A DNA stretch of 64,000 nt from Lapillicoccus jejuensis (lineage in GTDB: Bacteria > Actinomycetota > Actinomycetes > Actinomycetales > Dermatophilaceae). The notes under the pieces are model-generated. The model was not told the origin of the DNA and ran no database searches. It worked only from the letters and a program-made list of their open reading frames with translations. Of this stretch, positions 17,571-26,744 are shown piece after piece. Where the stretch lies: positions 4,515,078 to 4,579,077 of the forward strand of contig NZ_VFMN01000001.1 of the NCBI RefSeq assembly GCF_006715055.1, given 5' to 3'. The position numbers and the translations under genes are program-made. The first letter of the stretch is position 1; each line of letters starts with the position of its first letter.

Positions 17571-18614
17571 GTGACCCTCCACGCGGACGACTACCAGGCC
17601 TCCCGATCGCGCTACCAGCAGACGCCGTACCGACGGTGCGGACGCAGCGGGCTGGACCTGCCCGCCGTGTCGCTCGGGCTCTGGCACAACTTCGGCGACG
17701 ACGTGCCGCTGGAGCGGCAGCGCGCCGTGCTGCGCCGTGCCTTCGACCTCGGCGTCACCCACTTCGACCTGGCCAACAACTACGGCCCGCCCTACGGATC
17801 GGCCGAGCGCAACTTCGGCACGATCTTCGCCCAGGACTTCCGCCGCTACCGCGACGAGCTCGTCATCAGCAGCAAGGCCGGCTACGACATGTGGCCCGGT
17901 CCGTACGGTCAGGGCGGCGGCTCGCGCAAGTACCTGCTCGCCTCCCTCGATCAGTCGCTGCAGCGGATGGGCCTCGACTACGTCGACATCTTCTACTCGC
18001 ACCGCTTCGACGACACGACCCCGCTCGAGGAGACGATGGGCGCCCTCGACACCGCCGTGCGCTCCGGCAAGGCGCTGTACGTCGGCATCTCCTCCTACAG
18101 CGGCGACCGCACCCGGGAGGCGGTGGAGATCCTGCGCTCGATGGGCACCCCGCTGCTCATCCACCAGCCGTCGTACTCGATGCTCAACCGCTGGGTCGAG
18201 GAGGACCTGCTCGACGTCCTCGGCGTCACCGGCACCGGCTGCATCGCGTTCTCCCCGCTCGCCCAGGGCATGCTCACCGACAAGTACCTCAAGGGCGTGC
18301 CGGCCGGGTCGCGCGCCTCGCAGGGCAAGTCGCTCTCGCCCAAGCTGCTCACCGAGCAGTCGATGAAGCACGTCCGCGCGCTCAACCGGATGGCCAAGGC
18401 CCGCGGGCAGTCGCTGGCCCAGATGGCCATCGCCTGGGTGCTGCGCGACGCCCGGGTGACGTCGGCGCTCGTCGGCGCGTCGAGCGTCAAGCAGCTCGAG
18501 GACTCGGTCGGGGCGGCGCAGAACCTCGGGTTCACCACCGAGGAGCTGGAGAAGATCGACAGGCACGCGGTCGAGGGCGGCATCAACCTGTGGAAGACGT
18601 CCTCCTCGTCCTGA
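17571..18614 (+). CDS. Aldo/keto reductase, YghZ/L-glyceraldehyde-3-phosphate reductase type
   Basis: A 347-residue NADPH-dependent TIM-barrel reductase. The catalytic tetrad is visible as D and Y in FDLANNYGPPYG (about residues 66-77), K in ISSKAGYDMWPG and H in YSHRFDD. The N-terminal YRRCGRSGLDLP and the GQGGGSRKYL insert are typical of the AKR14/YghZ group, which detoxifies L-glyceraldehyde 3-phosphate and methylglyoxal. Start GTG 17571 lacks a Shine-Dalgarno, but CAGGAT 6 nt upstream resembles a leaderless -10 box. It runs the same way as nadR and ends at a hairpin shared with the convergent LigD-like gene. Confidence 0.9.
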   Translation: MTLHADDYQASRSRYQQTPYRRCGRSGLDLPAVSLGLWHNFGDDVPLERQRAVLRRAFDLGVTHFDLANNYGPPYGSAERNFGTIFAQDFRRYRDELVISSKAGYDMWPGPYGQGGGSRKYLLASLDQSLQRMGLDYVDIFYSHRFDDTTPLEETMGALDTAVRSGKALYVGISSYSGDRTREAVEILRSMGTPLLIHQPSYSMLNRWVEEDLLDVLGVTGTGCIAFSPLAQGMLTDKYLKGVPAGSRASQGKSLSPKLLTEQSMKHVRALNRMAKARGQSLAQMAIAWVLRDARVTSALVGASSVKQLEDSVGAAQNLGFTTEELEKIDRHAVEGGINLWKTSSSS

Positions 18615-18633
18615 CCCGCCCCACCCTCGTGAC

Positions 18634-18663
18634 GCAGCCCGGCCCGGTCACGGGCCGGGCTGC
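18634..18663. terminator. 13-bp stem, 4-nt loop bidirectional terminator
   Basis: GCAGCCCGGCCCG (18634-18646) pairs perfectly with 18651-18663. The GTCA loop contains the TGA stop (minus strand) of the LigD-like gene, so the last codons of that gene form one arm. Confidence 0.8.
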
Positions 18664-19034
18664 TCGCGCGAGAGGTGGACGAGCCAGCTGGGCCGGCCGC
18701 GACCGAACCGCCCGCCCTCGGTGCGGATCAGCGCGTAGCGCCGCACCGACTCCCGTCCGTGGAGGATGAATCCCAGGAAGCCGTCGTCGCGGCGGTCCTC
18801 CTCCCACCAGCCGGTGTCGGCGACCGACTTGTGCTCGTCCTCGTAGCCCAGGTGGTCGAGCTCGTGGTCGTCGACCTCGATGGCGAGCCGGTTGCGGGAC
18901 GGGTCGGTCGGCAGGCCCTTCGGCACCGCCCACGAGCGCAGCACCCCGCCCTCCTCGAGGCGCAGGTCGTAGTGCGGCTGGGGCTTGCGGTGGTCGTGCA
19001 GGACGAACTGCGGACGACCCTGCTCGTCGGGCAC
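18648..19034 (-). CDS. Stand-alone LigD-type 3'-phosphoesterase domain protein
   Basis: A 128-residue protein equal to the phosphoesterase (PE) module of DNA ligase D, which trims 3'-phosphates or ribonucleotides in bacterial end joining. The active-site block HDHRKPQPHYDLRLE (13-27), GVLRSWAVPKG and VDDHELDH are present. The usual IPxGxYGAG loop after the third motif is missing or replaced by a short EDEHKSVADTGWWEE stretch. No ligase, primase or Ku gene is nearby. It starts at GTG 19034, only 3 nt after the SDR stop, so it is the last gene of the leftward transporter/ALDH/SDR operon. Its stop codon lies in the terminator loop. Confidence 0.83.
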   Translation of the reverse strand: MPDEQGRPQFVLHDHRKPQPHYDLRLEEGGVLRSWAVPKGLPTDPSRNRLAIEVDDHELDHLGYEDEHKSVADTGWWEEDRRDDGFLGFILHGRESVRRYALIRTEGGRFGRGRPSWLVHLSREQPGP

Positions 19035-19037
19035 GGC

Positions 19038-19886
19038 TCAGCCCGGCGGCGTGAACCGGCCGTCGACCGCGGTCCAGCCCGCGTCGACGACGAGCTGGCT
19101 GCCGGTGACGAAGCTCGACGCGTCCGAGGCGAGGTAGACGACGGCGCCGGCGATCTCCCCCGGGTGGGCCCACCGCCCCAGCGCGCTCTTCGTCGCGTAG
19201 GCGCCCGCCCACTCCTCGTCCGCGCGGATCTGGGTGGTCAGCGGCGTGCCGACGACGCCCGGCGCGATGGTGTTGGCGCGCACCCCCTGGGGTCCGAGCT
19301 CGGCCGCGACGGTCCGCAGCAGCTGGAGCAGCCCCGCCTTCGTCGCGGCGTAGACGCCCTGCCCCGGCTCCACCATCACGGCGCGCATCGAGGCGAGCCC
19401 GATGATGCTGCCGCGGCCGCGCTGCGCCATCCCGGGACCGAAGGCCCGCACGAGGTCGAAGGCGGCCCGCAGGTTGAGACCGACGACCCGGTCGAACTCC
19501 TCGCCGGAGTAGTCGAGGACGCGCTTGCGCACGTTGGTGCCGGCGGTGAACACAAGGGTGTCGACGACGCCGAGCTCGGCCGCGGACTGCCGTACGGCGT
19601 CCTCGTCGGTGACGTCGAGCTCGTGGGTCACCAACCCGCCGTCGTACGACGCCCCGTCGGCCTCGGCGACCGTCGCCTCGGCGGCGGCGAGGTCGCGGTC
19701 GGCGACGACGACGCGTGCGCCCTGGGCGGCGAGGGCGAGCGCGCTCTCGCGGCCGATGCCGCTGCCGCCGCCGACGACGAGGGCGGTGCGCCCGTCGAGG
19801 CGGAAGAGCCGCGCGTAGTCGGGGCGCGGGCCGTCGGCGACGGAGAAGTAGTCGGGGGACGAGGGTTCCTGGGTCGGGTCGGTCAT
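19038..19886 (-). CDS. Short-chain dehydrogenase/reductase
   Basis: A 282-residue Rossmann-fold NAD(P)-dependent oxidoreductase. It carries GGGSGIGRE (dinucleotide loop, about residues 38-46), the Ser of LASMRA, and YAATK (YxxxK catalytic pair). The C-terminal VTGSQLVVDAGWTAVDG is typical of FabG-like SDRs. The first about 28 residues form a short polar extension. ATG 19886 overlaps the aldehyde dehydrogenase stop by 4 nt, so the two are translationally coupled and may oxidise an alcohol to an aldehyde and then to an acid. The substrate is not identifiable. Confidence 0.92.
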   Translation of the reverse strand: MTDPTQEPSSPDYFSVADGPRPDYARLFRLDGRTALVVGGGSGIGRESALALAAQGARVVVADRDLAAAEATVAEADGASYDGGLVTHELDVTDEDAVRQSAAELGVVDTLVFTAGTNVRKRVLDYSGEEFDRVVGLNLRAAFDLVRAFGPGMAQRGRGSIIGLASMRAVMVEPGQGVYAATKAGLLQLLRTVAAELGPQGVRANTIAPGVVGTPLTTQIRADEEWAGAYATKSALGRWAHPGEIAGAVVYLASDASSFVTGSQLVVDAGWTAVDGRFTPPG

Positions 19887-21355
19887 GGGCGGGGGTCCTT
19901 CCGGGTGCGGGGGCGGATGACGGCCATCCGCGTGACGGTGAGCTCCTCGATGGCGAAGCGCGGTCCCTCGCGGCCGGCGCCGGAGTCCTTGACACCGCCG
20001 TACGGCATGACGTCGGAGCGGAAGCCCGGCACCTCGTTGACGATGACGCCGCCGGCCTCGATCCGGTCGACGGCCTCGAAGGCGGTGTCGAGCGAGGACG
20101 TGAAGACGCTGGCCTGCAGGCCGTAGCGCGAGGCGTTGACCACGTCGTACGCCTCGTCGAGGTCGCGGACGGTGCGGACGGCGACGACGGGCCCGAAGAC
20201 CTCCTCGTCCCAGGCGCGGACGCCGTCGGGGACGTCGGCGACCAGGGTGGGCGCGACGACGCCGTCCCGGACGTCACCGCCGTGCACGACGCGCGCGCCG
20301 GCGTCGACCGCCTCCCCCAGCCACTCGGCGACCCGCGCGGTCGCGCCGGCGTCGATGAGGGCGCTGACCCGGGTGGCCGGGTCGCGGGGGTCCCCGACGA
20401 CGACCTCGCCCATCCTGGCCGAGACCTTGCCCAGGAAGGCGTCACGGACGGCCTCGACGACGACGAGGCGCTGCACGCTGATGCACGCCTGCCCGGAGGC
20501 GTAGTAGCCGCCGCGGACGACGGCGTCGGCCGCGGCGTCGAGGTCGGCGTCCGCCGCGACGACGAGCGCGGCGTTCGAGCCGAGCTCGAGCAGGACCTCG
20601 GTCGGCGCGGCGTCGCGGGCGATCCGGTGGCCGACGTCGGCCGACCCGGTGAACGAGACCGCCCCGAGCCGCCGGTCGGTGGTGAGGGCCACCCCGACGT
20701 CGACGCCGCCGGTGACCAGCTGCACCGCCCCGGCCGGCGCCCCGGCCGCGACGAGCGCCTCACGCAGCAGGTGGACCATCCAGAGCGTGGCGAGCGGCGT
20801 CTGCGGGGCGGGCTTGACGACGATCGGGCACCCGGCGGCGAGCGCGGGGGCGACCTTGTGCGAGGCGAGGAGCAGCGGGTAGTTGAAGCCGGCGATCCCG
20901 ACGACCACCCCGATCGGCTTGCGCACCCAGAAGCCGAGCAGCCCGTCACCCGAGGGCAGCAGGTCCAGCGGCACGGTCTCGCCGTGCAGCCGGGCCACCT
21001 CCTCCGCGGCCGTCTCCCAGGTCAGCAGGGTGCGCTCGACCTCGACCCGGCAGTCGACGAGCGGCTTGCCCGTCTCGAGGACGAGCAGCCGCTCGAGCTC
21101 CTCGCGTCGGGCGGCGAGCGCCGCGTGAGTGCCGCGCAGGGCGGCCCGGCGCACGTGGGAGGGCAGCCGGCCGACGGTACCGCGCAGGGCGACCGCGTGG
21201 TCGACGGCGCGGGTGGCGAGGGCGGCATCGCCGACCGGCGCGGGGGCGACGAGCGAGCCGTCGTACGGGAAGCGGACGTCCTGGGACGGCAGGTCGGCGA
21301 CCCACCCGTCGCCGACGGGCAGGCCGTCCGGCCAGGGACGGGGGGTGGCGGTCAT
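19883..21355 (-). CDS. NAD(P)-dependent aldehyde dehydrogenase
   Basis: A 490-residue ALDH-superfamily enzyme. Seen in order: GIAGFNYPLLLASHK (cofactor region), VKPAPQTPL, FTGSADVG, the general base in LELGSNA, and the catalytic Cys in SGQACISVQR. The conserved EEVFGPV and the C-terminal PYGGVKDSGAGREGP complete it. LELGSNA in place of LELGGKN/NP is a subgroup variation. ATG 21355 overlaps the ABC ATPase stop (ATGA), and the stop overlaps the SDR start. It probably oxidises an aldehyde derived from the compound imported by the upstream transporter. A physiological substrate cannot be assigned. Confidence 0.92.
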   Translation of the reverse strand: MTATPRPWPDGLPVGDGWVADLPSQDVRFPYDGSLVAPAPVGDAALATRAVDHAVALRGTVGRLPSHVRRAALRGTHAALAARREELERLLVLETGKPLVDCRVEVERTLLTWETAAEEVARLHGETVPLDLLPSGDGLLGFWVRKPIGVVVGIAGFNYPLLLASHKVAPALAAGCPIVVKPAPQTPLATLWMVHLLREALVAAGAPAGAVQLVTGGVDVGVALTTDRRLGAVSFTGSADVGHRIARDAAPTEVLLELGSNAALVVAADADLDAAADAVVRGGYYASGQACISVQRLVVVEAVRDAFLGKVSARMGEVVVGDPRDPATRVSALIDAGATARVAEWLGEAVDAGARVVHGGDVRDGVVAPTLVADVPDGVRAWDEEVFGPVVAVRTVRDLDEAYDVVNASRYGLQASVFTSSLDTAFEAVDRIEAGGVIVNEVPGFRSDVMPYGGVKDSGAGREGPRFAIEELTVTRMAVIRPRTRKDPRP

Positions 21356-23313
21356 CGGGCCTCCTGCGCGGGCTCGGGGGTCAGCCGGTCGAGCTCGGCC
21401 GCCGCGAGGTCGCGGGTGCCCGCCCCGGCGAGGGCGCGCTCCATCGACGGGACGGCGGCGAGCAGCCGCCGGGTGTAGGGGTGCTGGGGGTCGGACCACA
21501 CCTGCTCGGTCGGGCCGGTCTCGACGACCTCGCCGTCGCTCATGACGGCGACGCGGTCGCACAGGTGGCGCACGACGGACAGGTCGTGCGAGACGAGGAC
21601 GAGGGTGACCCGCAGCTCGTCGACGAGGTCGGCGAGCAGCCCGAGGACCTGGGCGCGGACCGAGACGTCGAGGGCGCTCACCGGCTCGTCGGCGAGCAGC
21701 AGCCCCGGGCGCGGGGCGAGGGCCCGGGCGATCGAGATGCGCTGGCGCTGGCCGCCGGAGAACTGGTGCGGGAACCGGTCGCCGGCCTCGCGCGGCAGCC
21801 CCACCTGCTCGAGCAGCTCGGCGACCCGGGCCTCGCGCGCCGCCCGGTCCCGGGTGGTGGCCAGCAGCGGCTCGGCGACGACGTCGCGCACCCGCATCCG
21901 CGGGTCGAGCGAGCCCGTCGGGTCCTGGAAGACCAGCTGCGGCTGCTCGCGCCGACCGGGGGTGGTCGGCCCGTCGGCGCCGGTCAGCTCGACGGTGCCG
22001 CTCGTCGGCCGGTCGAGCCCGGCGAGCAGCCGCAGCAGCGTCGACTTGCCGCACCCCGACTCCCCGACGACCCCGAACCGCTCCCCCGGCTCGACCCGCA
22101 GGCTCACCCCGCGCAGCGCGCGGACGACCGGCCCCGGCTGCCGCAGCGACCGCCGCGGCCGCCGGTAGTCGCGCACGACGTCCCGCACGCTCACCCCCAC
22201 CCCCGCAGCGTCCGAGGGGTCGGTGGCTGTCGCTGCCGACCTCTCGGACGTCTCCGTCGCCGACCGCGCAGCGTCCGAGACGGTGGTGGCCGGCGCCGCC
22301 GAGGTCTCGGACGCAGGGGCGGGGTGGTGGCAGGCGAAGCCCCCATCGCCCTCCCCCGGCCCGTACGGCGTCCAGCCCGGCCGCTCCTCGCACGTCGCGT
22401 CGGCGTGGGCGCACCGGGTGCGGAACACGCAGCCGGGCGGGAAGAGACCGGCGGGCGGCACCGAGCCGGGGATGCTGACCGGGCGACCGCGCTCGTCGGT
22501 GACGGACAGGTCGGAGGCCGCGACGAGGCCCTGCGTGTAGCGGTGGCGGGGACGGGTGAAGACCTGCTCGACGGGCCCCGCCTCGACGATCCGGCCGCCG
22601 TACATGACGAGGACCCGTTCGCACGCGGTGGCGACGACGGCGAGGTCGTGGGTGATGAGCAGCAGCGCGGCGTCCCGCTCCTGCACCCCCCGCACGACGA
22701 GGTCGAGGACGAGCGCCTGCACGGTGACGTCGAGCGCGGTCGTCGGCTCGTCGCAGACGAGCAGCGCCGGGTCGTCGGCCAGCGCGATGGCGAGGACGAC
22801 GCGCTGGCGCTGACCGCCGGAGAGCTGGTGCGGGTAGGCGCGAGCGGCCTGCCCGGGGTCGGGCAGCCGCACCCGGTCGAGCAGCTCGACGGCCCGGCGG
22901 CGCGCCGTCCCCCGGTCGGGCACGGTGCGGTGCACGAGCAGCGCCTCGGCGACCTGGTCGCCCACCCGCATCGTCGGGTCGAGCGCCGTCATGGGTTCCT
23001 GGAACACCATCGCCACCTGCCGGCCCCGGACGGCCGCCAGCTGCCGCTCGCTCGCGCCGACGAGGTCGTGGTCGACGCCGGCGAGGCGCACCGAGCCGGT
23101 CGCGCGGACGTCCTCCGGCAGCAGCCCCAGCAGCGACAGCCCGGTGAGGGACTTCCCGGAGCCGGACTCGCCGATGAGACCCACGCGTTCGCCGCGCCCG
23201 ACCGCGAAGGACACGTCGTGGACGAGCCCGAGGTCGTGGACCCCGACGTCGAGGCCGCGCACCGCGAGCACCGGCTCGGGCCCGGTCGTCGGCCCGCTGG
23301 TCGCGGCGCTCAC
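21352..23313 (-). CDS. Fused DppD-DppF oligopeptide/dipeptide ABC ATPase
   Basis: A 653-residue protein with two ATPase domains. The first has Walker A GESGSGKS, signature LSGGQRQR and Walker B LLVCDEP. It ends with the oligopeptide-type C-terminal extension (PPGCVFRTRCAHAD, where Cys residues can bind a cluster or metal). A low-complexity Ala/Thr/Ser linker (about residues 325-370) leads to the second domain with GESGCGKS, FSGGQRQR and LLLADEP. It energises the DppB-DppC channel encoded upstream. GTG 23313 overlaps the DppC stop. The linker is encoded by imperfect GCAGCGTCCGAG repeats, so its length may vary between strains. Confidence 0.92.
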   Translation of the reverse strand: MSAATSGPTTGPEPVLAVRGLDVGVHDLGLVHDVSFAVGRGERVGLIGESGSGKSLTGLSLLGLLPEDVRATGSVRLAGVDHDLVGASERQLAAVRGRQVAMVFQEPMTALDPTMRVGDQVAEALLVHRTVPDRGTARRRAVELLDRVRLPDPGQAARAYPHQLSGGQRQRVVLAIALADDPALLVCDEPTTALDVTVQALVLDLVVRGVQERDAALLLITHDLAVVATACERVLVMYGGRIVEAGPVEQVFTRPRHRYTQGLVAASDLSVTDERGRPVSIPGSVPPAGLFPPGCVFRTRCAHADATCEERPGWTPYGPGEGDGGFACHHPAPASETSAAPATTVSDAARSATETSERSAATATDPSDAAGVGVSVRDVVRDYRRPRRSLRQPGPVVRALRGVSLRVEPGERFGVVGESGCGKSTLLRLLAGLDRPTSGTVELTGADGPTTPGRREQPQLVFQDPTGSLDPRMRVRDVVAEPLLATTRDRAAREARVAELLEQVGLPREAGDRFPHQFSGGQRQRISIARALAPRPGLLLADEPVSALDVSVRAQVLGLLADLVDELRVTLVLVSHDLSVVRHLCDRVAVMSDGEVVETGPTEQVWSDPQHPYTRRLLAAVPSMERALAGAGTRDLAAAELDRLTPEPAQEAR

Positions 23314-24188
23314 CGCCGGTCGTCCAGCCGCGGGTCGAGCAGGTCGCGCAGCCCGTCACCCAGCAGGTTGAACCCGAGCACCGCGAGGGCGATGGCGACC
23401 CCGGGGACGATCGAGAGCCGGGGCGCGACGAAGAGCAGCTCCTGCCCCTCCTGGAGCATCCGCCCCCACGAGGGTGTCGGCGGCGGGGTGCCGAGACCGA
23501 GGAAGGACAGGGCGGCCTCGGCGAGGACGGCGATCGCGAACGACACCGAGACCTGGACGATGACGAGGCTCGCGACGTTGGGCAGCACGTGCCGAAGGCC
23601 GATCGCCCAGGCCGGCCGGCGCGCGACCCGGGCGGCGAGGACGTATTCCTGGGACATGACCTGTAGCGCGCCGCTGCGCACGAGACGGGCGAAGCTCGGC
23701 ACGGTCGCGATGCCGATGGCGACCATCGCGACGAGGGTCGAGCCGCCGTACACCGCGCTGAGCATGATGGCGAGCAGCAGCGCCGGGAAGGCGAGCACGA
23801 GGTCGCTGGTGCGCATGAGCAGCTCGCCCAGCCACCGCGGTCCCATCGCCGCGACGACCCCCACGGGCACGCCGACCACCGCGGAGACCCCGACCGCGAC
23901 GACCCCGACGAAGAGGGTCGTCCGCGCCCCGACGAGGACCTGCGAGAGCACGTCGCGGCCGAACTTGTCGGTGCCGAGCAGGTGCCGGGACGAGAACCCC
24001 TGCAGGCGCTGGGTCGCGTCGACGAGGGTGGGGTCGTACGGCGTCCACACGAAGGACACGATCGCCGCCACCACCGTCAGCGCGACGAGCACGCCCCCGA
24101 CGACCAGGCTCGGGTCGACCCGCCTCCGCCGCGGCGCGACGGCACCGAGCGCGCTCGCCGGCAGACCGGCCCCGAGGTCGGCGCTCAC
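23310..24188 (-). CDS. Peptide-type ABC permease DppC
   Basis: A 292-residue inner-membrane permease with about six helices and the BPD_transp_1 fold. The GLRHVLPN block is the EAA-loop contact with the ATPase, preceded by LAARVARRPAWAI. HLLGTDKFGRDVLSQVLVGAR near residue 60 is the DppC/OppC N-terminal signature. GTG 24188 overlaps the DppB stop (GTGA), ruling out the longer open frame that extends to 24782. It pairs with DppB in the channel. Confidence 0.92.
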   Translation of the reverse strand: MSADLGAGLPASALGAVAPRRRRVDPSLVVGGVLVALTVVAAIVSFVWTPYDPTLVDATQRLQGFSSRHLLGTDKFGRDVLSQVLVGARTTLFVGVVAVGVSAVVGVPVGVVAAMGPRWLGELLMRTSDLVLAFPALLLAIMLSAVYGGSTLVAMVAIGIATVPSFARLVRSGALQVMSQEYVLAARVARRPAWAIGLRHVLPNVASLVIVQVSVSFAIAVLAEAALSFLGLGTPPPTPSWGRMLQEGQELLFVAPRLSIVPGVAIALAVLGFNLLGDGLRDLLDPRLDDRR

Positions 24189-25135
24189 CGGGACGCCGTC
24201 CGCAGCCGGGGGTCGATGACGACGTACAGCAGGTCGACGACGACGTTGACCAGCAGCACGGCGAGGACGAGGACCATGACGACGTCCTGGACGACCTTGA
24301 GGTCGCGCTGCCCGACCGCGTCGAGGAGCAGGCTGCCGAGGCCGGGGATGACGAAGACCCGCTCGACGACGACGGCCCCGACGAGCAGGGTCGCCAGCTG
24401 CAGCCCGAGCACGGTGACGACCGGGACGGCGGCGTTGCGGGCCCCGTGGCGCCACAGCACCCGACCGGGGCTCAGCCCGGTGGCGCGGGCCGTGCGGACG
24501 TGGTCCTGGCGCAGCACGTCGAGGACGGCGCTGCGCACGTAGCGGGTGAGCACGGCCCCCTGGACGAGCCCGAGCGACAGCGCGGGCAGGACGAGCTGGC
24601 GCACGAACATCCCCGGGTCCTGCGCGGGCGGGGTCCACCCGTTGGCGGGTAGCCAGCCGAGCCGGACCGCGAAGAGGGTGATGAGCAGGATGCCGGCGAG
24701 GAAGGCGGGGACGGCGACCCCCACCTGCGACAGCGCCGAGAGCACGAGCCCGGAGAGGCGCCGGTGGCGCAGAGCGCTCCACGCCCCGAGCGGGAGCGCG
24801 ACGAGGGCCGCGACCACCATCGAGGTGACGACGAGGATGAGGGTCACCTGGAGCCGGTCCAGGACCTGCGGCCCGATCGGCGCGCGCGAGACGTAGGACT
24901 GCCCGAGGTCACCGGTGAGCAGGCCCCGCACCCAGTCGCCGTACTGCACGAGCAGCGGCCGGTCGAGGCCGAACTGGCGACGCAGCTCGGCCACCGCCGG
25001 CTCGGAGGCGTTGACCCCCAGGGCGACCCGCGCCGGGTCGCCCGGCAGGACGGCCATGAAGGCGAAGACGACCACCGAGGAGGCGGCCAGGCCGACGAGC
25101 AGCACGAGCAGCCGTCGCAGCAGGCGCAGGACCAC
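24185..25135 (-). CDS. Peptide-type ABC permease DppB
   Basis: A 316-residue permease with six predicted helices. The N-terminus, a long first helix followed by LPGDPARVALG, and the FGLDRPLLVQYGDW segment are diagnostic for DppB/OppB. The EAA-like loop is RTARATGLSPGRVLWRHGARNA. Its start lies 6 nt after the binding-protein stop and its stop overlaps dppC. It forms the import channel with DppC. Confidence 0.93.
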   Translation of the reverse strand: MVLRLLRRLLVLLVGLAASSVVVFAFMAVLPGDPARVALGVNASEPAVAELRRQFGLDRPLLVQYGDWVRGLLTGDLGQSYVSRAPIGPQVLDRLQVTLILVVTSMVVAALVALPLGAWSALRHRRLSGLVLSALSQVGVAVPAFLAGILLITLFAVRLGWLPANGWTPPAQDPGMFVRQLVLPALSLGLVQGAVLTRYVRSAVLDVLRQDHVRTARATGLSPGRVLWRHGARNAAVPVVTVLGLQLATLLVGAVVVERVFVIPGLGSLLLDAVGQRDLKVVQDVVMVLVLAVLLVNVVVDLLYVVIDPRLRTASR

Positions 25136-25141
25136 CCGACG

Positions 25142-26683
25142 TCACGACCGGCCGAGGGTCGTCAGGTCGAAGGACTCGGTGATGGCGTTCTTCGGCAGCC
25201 CCGTGACGTCCTTGTCGGCGACGACGAGGTTGGGCAGGAGGAAGAGGAAGTCCGCGGCCGCGGTCGTCGAGATGGTCGCGGCAGCCTTCTTCAGGTCGGC
25301 GACCTGCTCCTGCTCGGTGCCCTGGTCCGCCGCCGCGATGTCGGCCTGCACCTCGGTGTTGTCGTACTGGGTGTAGTAGTCCGGGTTCCCGAAGACGGCG
25401 GGCAGGTCGCGCGGCTCGACGTGCGCGACGATCGACATGTCGTAGTCGTGGTCCTTGAAGACCGTCTGCAGCCAGGCGGCGGGGAACTCGAGCTGGTCGA
25501 GCTGGACGGTGATGCCGACCTGCTGGAGCTGGCTCTTGACGACCTGGCCGCACGAGACGGCGTACGGCAGGTTGGGGATGCGCAGCCGCAGCGTCGGCGT
25601 CGCGTTGCCCGACGCCGCGAGCAGCTGCTTGGCCTTGGCCTGGTCGAACGGGAAGTCGCCGGTGCGGTCCTCGTACCAGGGGTCGGTCGGCGGGACCATG
25701 CTCCCGATGAGCGTGCCCTTGCCGGCCCAGCAGGTGTCCATCAGCGCCTTGTGGTCGATGGCGTAGCGGACCGCCTCGCGCACCCGCTGGTCGGTGAGCG
25801 GCGCCTTCTTGTTGTTGAAGGACAGCACGACCTCGCCGTTGGTCGTCCCCTCGATGACCTGGTACTTGCTGTTGCCCTCGAACTGCGCGAGCGACTCCGG
25901 CGCCTGCACCGTGCCGATGACGTTGATCGTCCCGGACAGCAGGGCGTTGTTGAGCGCCGTCGGGTCCTTGAAGTACTTGAAGGTCACGGTCTGGTAGGTC
26001 GGCTTGGTGCCCCAGTACGACGGGTTGGCCTTGAGGACGATGGAGTCGCCGCGGTTCCACTGCGCGAACGCGTAGGGGCCGGTGCCGACCGGCTGCGTCG
26101 CGATCGTCGAGAGGGCCTTGGGGTCGAGCATCGCGCCGATGCGCGTGGTCATCCGGAACAGCCAGTCGTTGCTCGGCTTGCTCAGCGTCACCTGCAGCTG
26201 GTGGTCGGACACCGCCTTCGCCTCGGAGACGACGTCCATGGCCGCCTTGAGCGAGACCGTCCAGGTCGACTTGACGGCGGTGATCGAGGCGACGGCGTCG
26301 GCGGCGGTGAAGGGGTCGCCGTTGGTGTACGTCGCGTCCGGCTGCAGGTCGAACGTGTAGGTCCTCCTGTCGTCGCTGACCTTCCAGTCCTTGGCCAGCG
26401 AGCCGACGATCTTGCCGTCCTGGTCCTGCTTGACCAGCGTCTCGTAGACGTTGGTCAGCAGCACCTGCGGGATCGCGGCACCGTCGGTCGTCGTGAAGTC
26501 GAGGCTGGCCGGCTCGGCGACGAGACCGATGGTGATGGCGGCCGACGAGCCCGCCCCACCGCCCGACCCGCCGCTGGCGCCGCCGCTCGCGGTCGACCCC
26601 GCGGAGCAGGCCGAGAGGAGCACGGCCAGGGTCGCGGTCCCGGCGAGGAGCGCGCGGGCGGTGGTCGAGCGGGATCGGCTCAC
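25142..26683 (-). CDS. Family 5 substrate-binding lipoprotein of the Dpp-like importer
   Basis: A 513-residue SBP_bac_5 protein that captures the substrate outside the membrane. GTG 26683 is chosen because CAGGAG lies upstream and the signal begins at once. A basic/Ser-rich start and hydrophobic core end in the lipobox LLSAC, followed by a Gly/Ser linker. LVAEPASLDF, LVYE-like NVYETLVKQD, LAKDWKVSDDRRTYTFDL and PVGTGPYAF are family landmarks. Family 5 proteins bind di- and oligopeptides, nickel, and various amide or glycoside compounds, so the ligand is open. It is the first gene of the leftward operon and is preceded by a FadR-like operator. Confidence 0.93.
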   Translation of the reverse strand: MSRSRSTTARALLAGTATLAVLLSACSAGSTASGGASGGSGGGAGSSAAITIGLVAEPASLDFTTTDGAAIPQVLLTNVYETLVKQDQDGKIVGSLAKDWKVSDDRRTYTFDLQPDATYTNGDPFTAADAVASITAVKSTWTVSLKAAMDVVSEAKAVSDHQLQVTLSKPSNDWLFRMTTRIGAMLDPKALSTIATQPVGTGPYAFAQWNRGDSIVLKANPSYWGTKPTYQTVTFKYFKDPTALNNALLSGTINVIGTVQAPESLAQFEGNSKYQVIEGTTNGEVVLSFNNKKAPLTDQRVREAVRYAIDHKALMDTCWAGKGTLIGSMVPPTDPWYEDRTGDFPFDQAKAKQLLAASGNATPTLRLRIPNLPYAVSCGQVVKSQLQQVGITVQLDQLEFPAAWLQTVFKDHDYDMSIVAHVEPRDLPAVFGNPDYYTQYDNTEVQADIAAADQGTEQEQVADLKKAAATISTTAAADFLFLLPNLVVADKDVTGLPKNAITESFDLTTLGRS

Positions 26684-26706
26684 GGGGGCTCCTGGCGTCC
26701 TCACGT

Positions 26707-26723
26707 CACTGGTCTGACCAGTG
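26707..26723. promoter_or_regulatory. FadR-like (TGGTCTGACCA) operator between the divergent catabolic units
   Basis: CACTGGT-CTG-ACCAGTG is a perfect inverted repeat with 7-bp arms. Its core is the classical FCD/FadR-type GntR operator form TGGTnnnACCA. It sits 24 bp upstream of the binding-protein start and just upstream of the amidase promoter, so one regulator could control both units. The FCD GntR protein encoded at 28230 is the obvious candidate. Confidence 0.75.
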
Positions 26724-26744
26724 CACGACCGGCGGGGTGCTGGC

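Noticed and set aside
22190..22340. GCAGCGTCCGAG repeats as a regulatory element
   Set aside because: They lie inside the fused DppDF gene and encode the low-complexity linker between the two ATPase domains.
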